This document shows positions 1 to 9,565 of a stretch of 64,000 nucleotides of DNA, piece after piece (position 1 is the first letter of the stretch; every line of letters starts with the position of its first letter). The notes under the pieces were generated by a model that made no database searches, was not told the DNA's origin, and saw nothing but the letters and a program-made list of their open reading frames with translations. The position numbers and the translations under genes were made by a program. The DNA is from Ignavibacteria bacterium RIFOXYC2_FULL_35_21 (GTDB lineage Bacteria > Bacteroidota > Ignavibacteria > Kapaibacteriales > UBA2268), in assembly GCA_001804705.1 (NCBI GenBank), contig MHAY01000034.1, positions 1 through 64,000 on the forward strand, read 5' to 3'.

Positions 1-60
1 AACATTAATTTTTGGTAATTTTAAATTTAACAATTTTTAAGAGGAACCTTTTTTTATTTT

Positions 61-1632
61 TTAATTTTCAACTAAGTTTAAGATAACACCATTTGAAGTA
101 TTATAATTATTTATTATATTATCTTTGACTATGTAAAGACCTTGATTAGATCCTATCCAGAAATTGTTTTTTGAATCTATTTTAACAAAATTAATATTTT
201 TATCAGGAATATTTGGAATAATTTCTGATAATTTTATCCATGAATTATTCAGATATTTTAATAATGTTCCCTGACTTGATAAAATCCATAAATTTGAATC
301 ATTATCATAATAAATATTATTAATATTACCAACATTTTGTGATCTATATAAGGTGTCAAAAAGCTCAATTTTTTTTCCATCATATTTATAAAGATTACCA
401 TTTTGATAAAACCATGGATTTCTCTCGTTATCAAATATTATATTTTTAAAATCTATCCAGGGATATAATTTTCTTATATCTATCCATTTTGCACTATCAA
501 TAATAAACATTGAATATACATTATCATAAGTCCATTTATTATCATTATTAACCCAAACATTATCATATTTATCAACGTAATTAGTTGTAACTTTTAAATA
601 ATCAAAATCCGAATTTTGAGGATTATAACTTATCCAATCCTTCCCATTAAATTTCCATAAACCGAAATTAGTACCCATCCATATATTATCATCTTTATCA
701 ATTTTTATACATTGTCCATTTAGATTAGGTATAGGTGAATATCTATTGTTGTATTCAATAAATTTACCATGTATATTAAAGCTACCATCATATTTAATTA
801 ATCCTCGATCGTATGATGTAAGCCACATATTACTTTTACTATCATAATCAATTCCACCAATTGTTCCTTTAGGTAAATACTTAGTTGTAAAAAAATATCT
901 TTCAATTATTGTATCTTTCCATTTATATAAACCATTTGTATAACCACTTCCAAAAGCAAACCATAAATGACCATTGTTATCAATAGATATTGATGAAATA
1001 TAATCAGCAATTGCAATATTCTTCCAGTGATAGTTAGTATCTAACATATTAACAGCTCCATAATAATTTCTATCACTATTAGCAGCATACAAATTCCCTA
1101 ATGAATCAAATTTAATTGTAAAAATTCCAGCCCAAGATTTTCTTATTGTTGTATCGTAAAATGTCCAGTTTTTACCGTCATATTTAGTAAGTCCTTCCTT
1201 ATCAGTTCCTATCCATAAATTTCCTTTATTATCAGTTGCTAATGCTAGTATATTGTTGCTTCTAAGTGGTGAATTATTTGTTGTAAAATTTTCCCATTTT
1301 TTCCCGTCAAACTTTGTTAATCCAAACATTGTACCAAACCATTTAACACCTGTTGAATCAATTGAAATTGAAGTAACATTGGTAAAAGGTAAAGTTGAGT
1401 TTGCTTTTGTGAAATATTCCATTGTGCCATCTTCAGTGTTTAATTTTGTTAAACCGCCGCAATGACCAATCCATAAATATTTCCCTTCGAACTCTAATGC
1501 ATTGATACTTTTACTATAAGTAAAATTCAGCCATTTAGGATTTTCAGCATGTAAATTTACTGCTAAGAAAATAATTGAGAAAAACAGTAATAATATTATT
1601 TTTCGGGACATAATTACCTCAATTAATTTCAT
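61..1632 (-). CDS. Secreted beta-propeller repeat protein (two-component-regulator-propeller type); start may be the internal ATG at about 1611
   Basis: ORF track; signal peptide; repeated W[IMF]GT...G(L)xKxDGKxW blades; no T9SS tail. Confidence 0.75.
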   Translation of the reverse strand: MKLIEVIMSRKIILLLFFSIIFLAVNLHAENPKWLNFTYSKSINALEFEGKYLWIGHCGGLTKLNTEDGTMEYFTKANSTLPFTNVTSISIDSTGVKWFGTMFGLTKFDGKKWENFTTNNSPLRSNNILALATDNKGNLWIGTDKEGLTKYDGKNWTFYDTTIRKSWAGIFTIKFDSLGNLYAANSDRNYYGAVNMLDTNYHWKNIAIADYISSISIDNNGHLWFAFGSGYTNGLYKWKDTIIERYFFTTKYLPKGTIGGIDYDSKSNMWLTSYDRGLIKYDGSFNIHGKFIEYNNRYSPIPNLNGQCIKIDKDDNIWMGTNFGLWKFNGKDWISYNPQNSDFDYLKVTTNYVDKYDNVWVNNDNKWTYDNVYSMFIIDSAKWIDIRKLYPWIDFKNIIFDNERNPWFYQNGNLYKYDGKKIELFDTLYRSQNVGNINNIYYDNDSNLWILSSQGTLLKYLNNSWIKLSEIIPNIPDKNINFVKIDSKNNFWIGSNQGLYIVKDNIINNYNTSNGVILNLVEN

Positions 1633-1737
1633 TAACTAACGAATATAAGTTTTAATATTTTAATTTAATTAAAAACTAAGTAATATATTCTTCACTTATT
1701 CAAAATATTATTTCTAAGATTAAACTCATTGCTCATC

Positions 1738-1880
1738 TCACTACCATAACCTTGCCGACTTCTTTTCTGCCGTTGATGTCGAGCTGATAGAAATACATTC
1801 CGTTTGACAGGAGATTACCTTGCTCATTCGTTCCGTTCCAGTCAAATGAGTAATTATGCCGGGTTGTCGCATACCGTTGA
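1738..1880 (-). pseudogene. Orphan remnant of a T9SS C-terminal sorting domain
   Basis: Strongly similar at DNA level to 2777-2920 (...cttgccgactt.ttttctgccgttgatgtcgagctgatagaaatacattccgtttga...); no open frame around it. Confidence 0.7.
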
Positions 1881-1929
1881 TTTCTGATGAGCATGATAAT
1901 TGATTTTTCATTTTATTAAATATTTTAAA

Positions 1930-2733
1930 TTAATTCAATTTTGTGTTGTATAAATGCAATTGTTCTATCAATGTTTTTTTAAGACTGTGAAACAGCCAGA
2001 TTTTATACAATCTTGTTTGAGTAGGTACTCTTTTTTCTTTTGACCATTTGATTAAATATTTATTAATATATTTTATTTTATTTATAGCTTCTTCTTTGAT
2101 TTCATCATTAAATGAACCGCATCCCTCAAAATCATTTGCTGGTTTCATCTCACCAATACTTTTCAGGAGCAAATCAAGGTTTGCCGGAAAAGCATAGTGG
2201 CAAATATCTATTCTGCAAATTTGCTTCTCGAGTTCTTCAAATTCTCCTTTTTTCTGTAATTTTTTGTATAATTCCCAATCCCACAACATTCTCGCTAATA
2301 ATAACTTAAGCAATCTGATTTTATCCGGGTTTTTTTTGCCAAGCCAATTTGATATATTATCGTCAAATTCTTTTGTTTTTCTAATTGGAATTTTTTCTGA
2401 TGATTTTTTTCTAAGCCATTTTCTGATACCTCTTATATATTTCATACCTAATTTACTTCTTCCGGTTTTGTCATTTTTCCATACAGTTTCACCCTTACTG
2501 ACGTGGTATCTCCCTATTTTTTTTGGCTCTTTGAATTTCAACATGTTGAGAATTGAAGAGATTATCCAATTAATATGCTCTTTACATTTGAAATGACATA
2601 CTTCAACTCGCGTGATCAGCTCACGGTTTTTCATGATATCTTTTGGTAATTCACCAAAAGTCTCTTCGAACCTGTCAATTTCCATAATCTCAAAGTCCCA
2701 GCGGGGCTTTTCAATATTTGACCATGCATCCAT
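1930..2733 (-). CDS. Hypothetical protein, 267 aa, Lys/Trp-rich
   Basis: ORF track; no family recognised. Confidence 0.6.
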   Translation of the reverse strand: MDAWSNIEKPRWDFEIMEIDRFEETFGELPKDIMKNRELITRVEVCHFKCKEHINWIISSILNMLKFKEPKKIGRYHVSKGETVWKNDKTGRSKLGMKYIRGIRKWLRKKSSEKIPIRKTKEFDDNISNWLGKKNPDKIRLLKLLLARMLWDWELYKKLQKKGEFEELEKQICRIDICHYAFPANLDLLLKSIGEMKPANDFEGCGSFNDEIKEEAINKIKYINKYLIKWSKEKRVPTQTRLYKIWLFHSLKKTLIEQLHLYNTKLN

Positions 2734-2776
2734 TATAAATAATTATTTATTTTATTTATAAAAATAATTACATTTC

Positions 2777-5128
2777 TTACCTCACAACCATCAGCTTGCC
2801 GACTTTTTTTCTGCCGTTGATGTCGAGCTGATAGAAATACATTCCGTTTGATAAATGATTGCCTTGCTCATCGCATCCGTTCCAGTCAAGTGAGTAATTG
2901 CCGGGTTGGTGCATGCCTTCGGCAATAGTCTTAATTTTAATTCCCTGTATATCGTAGATTGATAATCTTATATTCGATTCATCCTGAACATTGAATTTAA
3001 ACTGGGTGTTATTGCTCATAGGATTTGGATAGCAGTTGACCTGCGATTCAGTGTTCTGGGTTTCATTAACATCCACGAGAAGATTTACATATAATGAAAA
3101 TGATGCGGACATTTCTACACTGTTGCTGATGCACTCAAGGTTCTTGAGCCAGGCAAAGTATTCCTGCCATCTAACGAATTTGTAATCACAACTTATATTT
3201 GAAGCATTTTCTCTGGATGCAATTACAGAGTAATCAGAATTTGATTTACCAAGGTTGTAATTATATTCATCTGTAAGGTAAAAATTGGCTTTCCCGCCTG
3301 ATTTCTCATAACTGGTATTACTGCCTCCGAAATCATTGAATAGTACACTCCATTTAATATTTTGGCTTTGGGCATTATAATTTACTTTAAGCAAATACTC
3401 ATCGCTCGGAGTGTCGGGATACTGAACAACAGTTGGTTTTGTAATCGTTTTGAAATTCGCGGGCCTGAGAATATATGAATATTCACCACCTGCCTGAGGA
3501 TTTTTAACGAGTTCAACAACCTGATTATTTTGAGCAGGAACATTCCCCAATGAGGAATTTAATCTCGCAAAATAATTTTGACCTGCAACGACAGTAAAAG
3601 TTGCCAAACCATTATTATCTGTTATTGCGTAAGAGTCAATGAAAATGCTTGACTGGTCGAGAGTGCCTTGCACAGCAAGCAGGAATGTGGCACCATCAAT
3701 GGGCTGGTCATGACTGTCGCGTGCGAATAAATTAATCGTGCATGGCTTTTCGGAATATGTATTGGTAACAGATTCGGCAACTCCATCGCTCCTGTGGGCA
3801 ACGATAGAGCCGAATTTCTTTCCCCAACCCTTTTCGTAAACCAGATTATCTTTGTGTGAGTTATTAACAGGTTCCCACTGCCACCATTGCTCATCCCAAA
3901 ATTCATTCCATACATGGTCAGAGGATATTGCATCAATCCCTCTCGCAGGAATGAGACAAGAGCGAGCTGCTGCGGCTGTGATATCTTCATGTTCGCCGCA
4001 TCTGCCGAGATGAAGACTGTAGATTCTTACAGGCTGGTGCGGACGCTCAGTTCCGGAGTTAAACTCCATTACATCATTAATCCATTTTGTTACGGTTCTA
4101 ATTGCCGAAGGCTCTGCATTCTTTTCATCCCATAGAACCTGGCATTTGGAAGCTTCATCTTTCAATATCGGAAAGTCATCTCCAGTGGTGTCGGGTTTTT
4201 GCTCCGTATGAGAATAGAGATAATCACGCCAGAACACACCATAAGGCGGAACATCTATATTTGTAGTATGGTCATAATTACTTTCAGCTAATGTAGGATT
4301 TACATAAGCCTCGTATTCATCAGTGATTTTTGGATGTACTATATACATATAATAAATTTCTTTCGGAACTTCAATCTGAACCCTGTTAGAATCTTTATCA
4401 ATCTTCCAGTATTTCACAGTTGAATAGTAGTTTTCATCACTTGTGGAAGTCCCGTAATCAACTATATCAACATAGGCAAGGTCTGTGTCGTGAGCATAAA
4501 CCAATTGTGCATTTTCAAGAAAAAGATTAGGGAAGAAATAATCTGATGCCAGAAATTCAGGAGTCGTGTATGCAATTGTATAAGCAATCTCATCAATGAA
4601 CGGGTCAGTGGCATTGTTAATAATTGAAGCACGTAAATTCTGAATGCCGCCATTCAATTTTGAAAGTGTATATTCAAGCTGAGGACGAAGCCACTTTGGA
4701 GCTTTCTTAATAGCATTTATTGCATCGGTAGTCAGGTTCAGAGGATGAATAAGTTCAAGTGTTCGCGTTCCCGTGTTGAGAATGACACCAAGATTACCCG
4801 ATGGGGGCACAATAGATTCCACGTATATAGAATCGAGCAAAATCCATTCTGTTTCAGCCAGGATAGTGTTTTTATTATCCTTAAATCCATTCATATTTTC
4901 AGCTTTGCCAACAGCAGTTACCTTACCCATGAATGGAATGTTTGTTGTAATACCTTTTACATCAGGTAAAGTGTAAGGCTCGGCTTTTCCAAAAGGTATA
5001 TACTTAATAGTATCACGTTTTGAGGTAATACCGGTTTGAGAAAACAAGCCGTTTGATAGGAATAAAAGAGCCAGAACAGAAATAACAATCAAATTTTTCA
5101 TAATAACAACCAGGAAATGATATGACAA
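2777..5128 (-). CDS. Secreted transglutaminase-like domain protein with T9SS C-terminal sorting domain
   Basis: Signal peptide; GRCGEHEDITAAAARSCLIPAR...DHVWNEFWDEQWWQWEP transglutaminase-like core; C-term YPNPMSNNTQ...NGMYFYQLDINGRKKVGKLMVVR. Confidence 0.82.
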   Translation of the reverse strand: MSYHFLVVIMKNLIVISVLALLFLSNGLFSQTGITSKRDTIKYIPFGKAEPYTLPDVKGITTNIPFMGKVTAVGKAENMNGFKDNKNTILAETEWILLDSIYVESIVPPSGNLGVILNTGTRTLELIHPLNLTTDAINAIKKAPKWLRPQLEYTLSKLNGGIQNLRASIINNATDPFIDEIAYTIAYTTPEFLASDYFFPNLFLENAQLVYAHDTDLAYVDIVDYGTSTSDENYYSTVKYWKIDKDSNRVQIEVPKEIYYMYIVHPKITDEYEAYVNPTLAESNYDHTTNIDVPPYGVFWRDYLYSHTEQKPDTTGDDFPILKDEASKCQVLWDEKNAEPSAIRTVTKWINDVMEFNSGTERPHQPVRIYSLHLGRCGEHEDITAAAARSCLIPARGIDAISSDHVWNEFWDEQWWQWEPVNNSHKDNLVYEKGWGKKFGSIVAHRSDGVAESVTNTYSEKPCTINLFARDSHDQPIDGATFLLAVQGTLDQSSIFIDSYAITDNNGLATFTVVAGQNYFARLNSSLGNVPAQNNQVVELVKNPQAGGEYSYILRPANFKTITKPTVVQYPDTPSDEYLLKVNYNAQSQNIKWSVLFNDFGGSNTSYEKSGGKANFYLTDEYNYNLGKSNSDYSVIASRENASNISCDYKFVRWQEYFAWLKNLECISNSVEMSASFSLYVNLLVDVNETQNTESQVNCYPNPMSNNTQFKFNVQDESNIRLSIYDIQGIKIKTIAEGMHQPGNYSLDWNGCDEQGNHLSNGMYFYQLDINGRKKVGKLMVVR

Positions 5129-5196
5129 ATTTTAAATTATAATGTTATATAATTCAAATTTATCTAATTTTATGTTTAATTAAAATAAAAATATAT

Positions 5197-5802
5197 TTAT
5201 TCAATAACTTTTAATTTTACTTTACGTTCAAAATAATTGCCTATCATTCCTTCTTTTGGTTTACCTTTGACTGATTCCCCTTTTGTGAGCATCAATTGCA
5301 ATTGAATTTCCGAATCTTTTGCATCGCTGAGAGGCTGAACGGTCATAGGCAAAGCTGTAATAACGGCATGTTCAAACCCGGGTAATTTGTCACCTGTCAA
5401 TCGGCAGGATATAGGCAGATTCACGTCCCATCCCGGTGCAAATTTTGAAAGACTATTACTCTCAATTCTCGTTGGGTCAATATAAAGCCAGGCATTACGA
5501 TATGGAGATGGTGCTTTATCGCCGGATGTTCTGCCTATAACCGTAAGCACGGTTTTTTGTTGCCCCCGCTTTACTTCGATAAGGAATGTTTCGTCTGACT
5601 GCCGCAGGGATTTGAGCGTTTCCTTGTCGAGTATGTCAATGATTGTTTTCTTGTCGTCAGCCCAGGGCCCATTGTTCACATGGCAACTCAGGCAAGATTT
5701 GGATTTGCTTAAAATTCCGACTGCCGGTGGATAAGAAAATGAACGCTCTGCAAAGACTGCGAGCAAAAATAATCCTGTTATTGCAATAAGTTGTATTTTC
5801 AT
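5197..5802 (-). CDS. Exported monoheme c-type cytochrome-like protein
   Basis: Signal peptide plus a single CLSCH heme motif near the N-terminus. Confidence 0.7.
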   Translation of the reverse strand: MKIQLIAITGLFLLAVFAERSFSYPPAVGILSKSKSCLSCHVNNGPWADDKKTIIDILDKETLKSLRQSDETFLIEVKRGQQKTVLTVIGRTSGDKAPSPYRNAWLYIDPTRIESNSLSKFAPGWDVNLPISCRLTGDKLPGFEHAVITALPMTVQPLSDAKDSEIQLQLMLTKGESVKGKPKEGMIGNYFERKVKLKVIE

Positions 5803-5822
5803 ATTTATATTCCTTTCATAAA

Positions 5823-7055
5823 TTATACTTTAATGGGTAATCTAAAAAGTTTTATTCCAAATTTTAATATTACTTCTATTATTGATTTCATTATACCTGA
5901 CGAAAGCCACCATTTTTCAAAAATTACTTTCCCCAAGTGCCATTTTTTTTCAACATTCTTCATAATGACATCTGGGTGAGGTTCGCCATAAAAATTTCCA
6001 TAAGCAAAGGCTGCTTTTTTATTACCGGCTTCGATAACACAATAACCAGCGCCTTTGAAAATATGTTTACTTTCGATATTATTGATTTTATCAACGATTC
6101 TTTCAGCTACAATTTCTGCCTGATTATGTGCGAAAACCCCGGCTTTGGGAAGCATCATGGGAACATCCGACTTCCATCTGCCTGGAATCGGAATTGATGT
6201 AATATCGCCGATTGCAAAGACGGTTTCATATTTAGTTTCAAGCGTTTGAGGATTGACAGGTATCCAACCTGCTTCATTTGTCAAACCCGAGTCTCTGACA
6301 ACCTTAGGACTCCTGTGAGGAGGAATGACAACCAGCAAATCATATTTTTCAGAATTTTTATTTTCGAAAAATATTTCACGGTTAACGGAATCAATTCGTT
6401 CAAGTTTATGTAAGGGCTTAAATGCGATATCATTTGATTCAAGAAGCTTTATTACACTTGAACCAAGCTCAGGTCCAGCCACAGGCATTGGTTGTGACTC
6501 AGGTGTGAAATAATTAATTTTAATTTTATCGCTCAAACCTTTTTTTCTCAAAAAATCTGCAATTAAAAGAGTACCCTCGATTGGAGCTCCGGGGCATTTA
6601 TAAGGTAATGAACATACAACAACAGCAATAGTCCCGCCATTAAAATTCTGAAGTGCTACATATAATTTAATAGAACCTTCGAATGAATAGAAGGTATGGA
6701 AATCCTGATTATAACCATTGATTAATTCGGGAGCCAAATCCGCACCAAGAGCGATAATGAGGTAATCATAATTGTAATTGCCATTTGAAGTGTGTATATT
6801 TTTATTTGTTACATCAATATAATTGACTTCGGCGATTATGAGTTCAATACCCGGATTTAGAAGTTTCTCAAGTTTGGTTGATATATTCGAGGGTTTTCTG
6901 TCACCTGTCATCAGCCACATAAACGAAGGTGCAAAATAATGAACGGGATTCTTTTCAATCAGAATAATTTTGTATTCCAAAGGAAGCTTTTTTCTTAATA
7001 GGTTTGCTGAGACAACGCCTCCAATGCCCCCACCCAGGATAATAATATTTTTCAT
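5823..7055 (-). CDS. FAD-dependent sulfide:quinone oxidoreductase-like protein (NDH-2/SQR superfamily)
   Basis: IIILGGGIGGVVSANLLRKKLP Rossmann motif; CSLPYKCPGAPIE; C-terminal FAIGDI motif; sulfur-gene neighbourhood. Confidence 0.8.
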   Translation of the reverse strand: MKNIIILGGGIGGVVSANLLRKKLPLEYKIILIEKNPVHYFAPSFMWLMTGDRKPSNISTKLEKLLNPGIELIIAEVNYIDVTNKNIHTSNGNYNYDYLIIALGADLAPELINGYNQDFHTFYSFEGSIKLYVALQNFNGGTIAVVVCSLPYKCPGAPIEGTLLIADFLRKKGLSDKIKINYFTPESQPMPVAGPELGSSVIKLLESNDIAFKPLHKLERIDSVNREIFFENKNSEKYDLLVVIPPHRSPKVVRDSGLTNEAGWIPVNPQTLETKYETVFAIGDITSIPIPGRWKSDVPMMLPKAGVFAHNQAEIVAERIVDKINNIESKHIFKGAGYCVIEAGNKKAAFAYGNFYGEPHPDVIMKNVEKKWHLGKVIFEKWWLSSGIMKSIIEVILKFGIKLFRLPIKV

Positions 7056-7112
7056 ATATTTTCTTTATAACTTTAAAAAGTTAATGGTTTATCTGATTTT
7101 TTATTTATCACT

Positions 7113-7622
7113 TCATATTAAGATTTTATCTATGGCTTGCTCCAATTTAACACCATGAAGGTTTTTAGCAATGATAACCCCGTTACCGTCAATCAGTACA
7201 TTGAAGGGTAATCCTTGTAAATTATATTTTTTAGTAACAGGAGAAACCCAGAATTTCAGATCGCTTACCTGTGTCCAGTTAATGTTCATTTTTTTTATAA
7301 TGCTCTTCCATGATGTCTTTTTACTGTCTAATGATACTCCGTATATTTCAAACCCTTTTCCAACTGTGAAAACAGAATCTTTGTACTTCTTGTACAATTC
7401 AGCTAATTTAGGTTGTTCCTTTAGACATGGCGCACACCATGAAGCCCAAAAATCTATCAATACAATCTTACCTCTCAGAGAAGATAATGTAACGGTATCA
7501 CCCTTAAGATTAGGAAGTCTTATATCAGGTGCTATGGTTCCTATGTTTAGGTCTTGGGATTGAGAAAATACCAGCGAAAGATGTAAGCATAATATCGTCG
7601 CTATCAAAATTATTTTTTTCAT
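7113..7622 (-). CDS. TlpA-like thioredoxin-fold exported protein
   Basis: Signal peptide; IDFWASWCAPCLKEQPKLAELYKKY. Confidence 0.88.
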   Translation of the reverse strand: MKKIILIATILCLHLSLVFSQSQDLNIGTIAPDIRLPNLKGDTVTLSSLRGKIVLIDFWASWCAPCLKEQPKLAELYKKYKDSVFTVGKGFEIYGVSLDSKKTSWKSIIKKMNINWTQVSDLKFWVSPVTKKYNLQGLPFNVLIDGNGVIIAKNLHGVKLEQAIDKILI

Positions 7623-7640
7623 CAGCCGAATCCACGAATT

Positions 7641-8093
7641 TTAATTAGTGATAGGATATCCCTTATCAATCCAATCAACTTTTAAGTTGTGAGGCAGGTT
7701 CAAAAGCTTATGTTTTTTAAACCCCATCTCGTTTAACAGCCCGAATGCCGGCCTTATATTGGGACACTTGTCAAAAGGACAACAGCCACAATATATTACA
7801 ATGTTCGCATCTTTTGGTAATTTGTTAAGCTGCTGCTTTAATTTCTTTAGATTACCCTTTTCCTGTGCGGGTCCAATATCAATTGAATTTTTGATTATTG
7901 CCTGCGGCCCAATGCTATAAATTATCGGCTGCGGAGATTTGGGGTCGTTTAATGCTTTAGCCAAATCTGCAGGTGCTAACAATTGATGTTCTGTCCAGGG
8001 TTCTTGACTTGCTTTGGCAGTAACACTTTGAAAAGCATTAGCTGTCATTGCAATTGCGAAAATTGATAAAAAGATAATTTTTATATTATTCAT
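7641..8093 (-). CDS. Exported rhodanese-like protein
   Basis: NIVIYCGCCPFDKCPNIRPAFGLLNEMGFKKHKLLNLPHNLKVDWIDKGYPI resembles a rhodanese active-site loop and C-term. Confidence 0.72.
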   Translation of the reverse strand: MNNIKIIFLSIFAIAMTANAFQSVTAKASQEPWTEHQLLAPADLAKALNDPKSPQPIIYSIGPQAIIKNSIDIGPAQEKGNLKKLKQQLNKLPKDANIVIYCGCCPFDKCPNIRPAFGLLNEMGFKKHKLLNLPHNLKVDWIDKGYPITN

Positions 8094-8199
8094 AATTCTT
8101 AATATATTTATAAATTATTAATTACAACCAACTTGATTTTCTTCTAACTTCCCCAATACAAGATTCGGGTTAATATATGTTTAAAGATTCCAGGATACA

Positions 8200-8733
8200 T
8201 CACTTATTTGGGTGTTCAGGATGTTCTGACTGTTGTTCATCCTTATGCTCTGAATCTTTATTGATTTTTTCGTTTAGCTCTTTTGTTTTCCATACACCAT
8301 CTTCTTCATACCATGTATAACGCGGCTCACCGTTGACTTTGTGTACCTTTGTATCGGTAGCGATAAGTTCATCTTTACTCTTTCCTTTCATGAATATATC
8401 TATGTCATAAACACTTCCATCAGTTGCCTTGAAGTCAGCGCAGACAAAATAAACATCGTCCCCCAGCGGAGAAAGTCTTTCATCATGAAGCTTTGTTAAT
8501 TTCATTTTTAGAGTTTTTTTCAGTACAGGGTCATAAACCTCGAAATAACCGCCATTCTTTTTAGATTCTTTGTCAATATATATCTTCATGGCTTCTGATA
8601 ATTCCTGTATGCTTAATTGTTTTTTGATGCTTTTGGAATTTTCAGGATGTTCCTGGCCGCAGGCTTGATTAGCCGTAAGGAAAAAGCAGAAAATTCCAAT
8701 ATATGCTGCCGTTTTATAAATTAGAGTTTTCAT
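8200..8733 (-). CDS. Hypothetical lipoprotein
   Basis: N-term FLTANQAC lipobox-like; His/Glu-rich C-term. Confidence 0.6.
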   Translation of the reverse strand: MKTLIYKTAAYIGIFCFFLTANQACGQEHPENSKSIKKQLSIQELSEAMKIYIDKESKKNGGYFEVYDPVLKKTLKMKLTKLHDERLSPLGDDVYFVCADFKATDGSVYDIDIFMKGKSKDELIATDTKVHKVNGEPRYTWYEEDGVWKTKELNEKINKDSEHKDEQQSEHPEHPNK

Positions 8734-8872
8734 AGTATAAAATTAAAATTTTATTTGTTCTTAACGCACAGTGAAAAGATAATTTATTAATTAAAAGCAA
8801 ACTGTACTTGCTGTATTGATTCGAACTATTGAGACGTCAAAAATTACGAAAAATTTTTTTTGAGAAAAAAAT

Positions 8873-8977
8873 TTAAGATAATAGGCAATTATACAAATTT
8901 CCTTTGATATCCGGATAAAGCCCCGTTCTTCCTGCTATCAATGATATTATTAAAAAAATAATTACTGATTTTTTCAT
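8873..8977 (-). CDS. Putative 34-aa exported micropeptide (MKKSVIIFLIISLIAGRTGLYPDIKGNLYNCLLS) or remnant
   Basis: Hand-translated small ORF starting 14 bp after the arsR stop; signal-peptide-like N-term. Confidence 0.3.
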   Translation of the reverse strand: MKKSVIIFLIISLIAGRTGLYPDIKGNLYNCLLS

Positions 8978-8990
8978 CCTTTGTCTTTCA

Positions 8991-9305
8991 TTAGTTAAGC
9001 AATTTTAATTTATTATTTAAATTTTCTATTAAAACTTCCCGCATAATTTGACAGGCTTTTGCAACCTTGTGAGAGGATAAACTAAAAAATGAGTTAATTC
9101 CAATTTTGCGGCTCAATAAAATACCATTGGAAACCATCAGAGAAAGATGCTGGGATAAATTCGATTTTAAAGCGTTGGTTCTTTGTTGTATTTCGCTAAA
9201 TGATAATTCGGAATCATTTATGATGTCAATGATTTCAATCCTTAAAGGATTAGCTAATACTTTGCATATATTAGCATGCAATTTATAAATCGTTTTATCT
9301 TTCAT
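8991..9305 (-). CDS. ArsR-family transcriptional regulator
   Basis: Winged HTH KVLANPLRIEIIDIINDSELSFSEIQQRTNALKSNLSQHLSLMVSNGILLSRKIG. Confidence 0.82.
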   Translation of the reverse strand: MKDKTIYKLHANICKVLANPLRIEIIDIINDSELSFSEIQQRTNALKSNLSQHLSLMVSNGILLSRKIGINSFFSLSSHKVAKACQIMREVLIENLNNKLKLLN

Positions 9306-9319
9306 AAATATGTTTAATA

Positions 9320-9337
9320 GTTTAGATATTTCTAAAC
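9320..9337. promoter_or_regulatory. Candidate ArsR operator: perfect inverted repeat GTTTAGA-TATT-TCTAAAC
   Basis: 7-4-7 perfect palindrome 14 bp upstream of the arsR start. Confidence 0.5.
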
Positions 9338-9565
9338 AACAAAGATATTAAAATATTTTGAATTTTTAAAAAAATATTTCCTAAAATACTGCAACAGTGC
9401 AATTACAAACTAATAATTTCAGTAGCAACAATATAGTCAAAAGTGTAATTTACATATAGTTATGTAAGTATTATTTTATTGGTACATTTTATTAAATTAT
9501 TTTTTATTAACGAATCTGTAAAAAAATTAAGTAACAACTAGTTTATAAGAAAATGGAACAGTATT

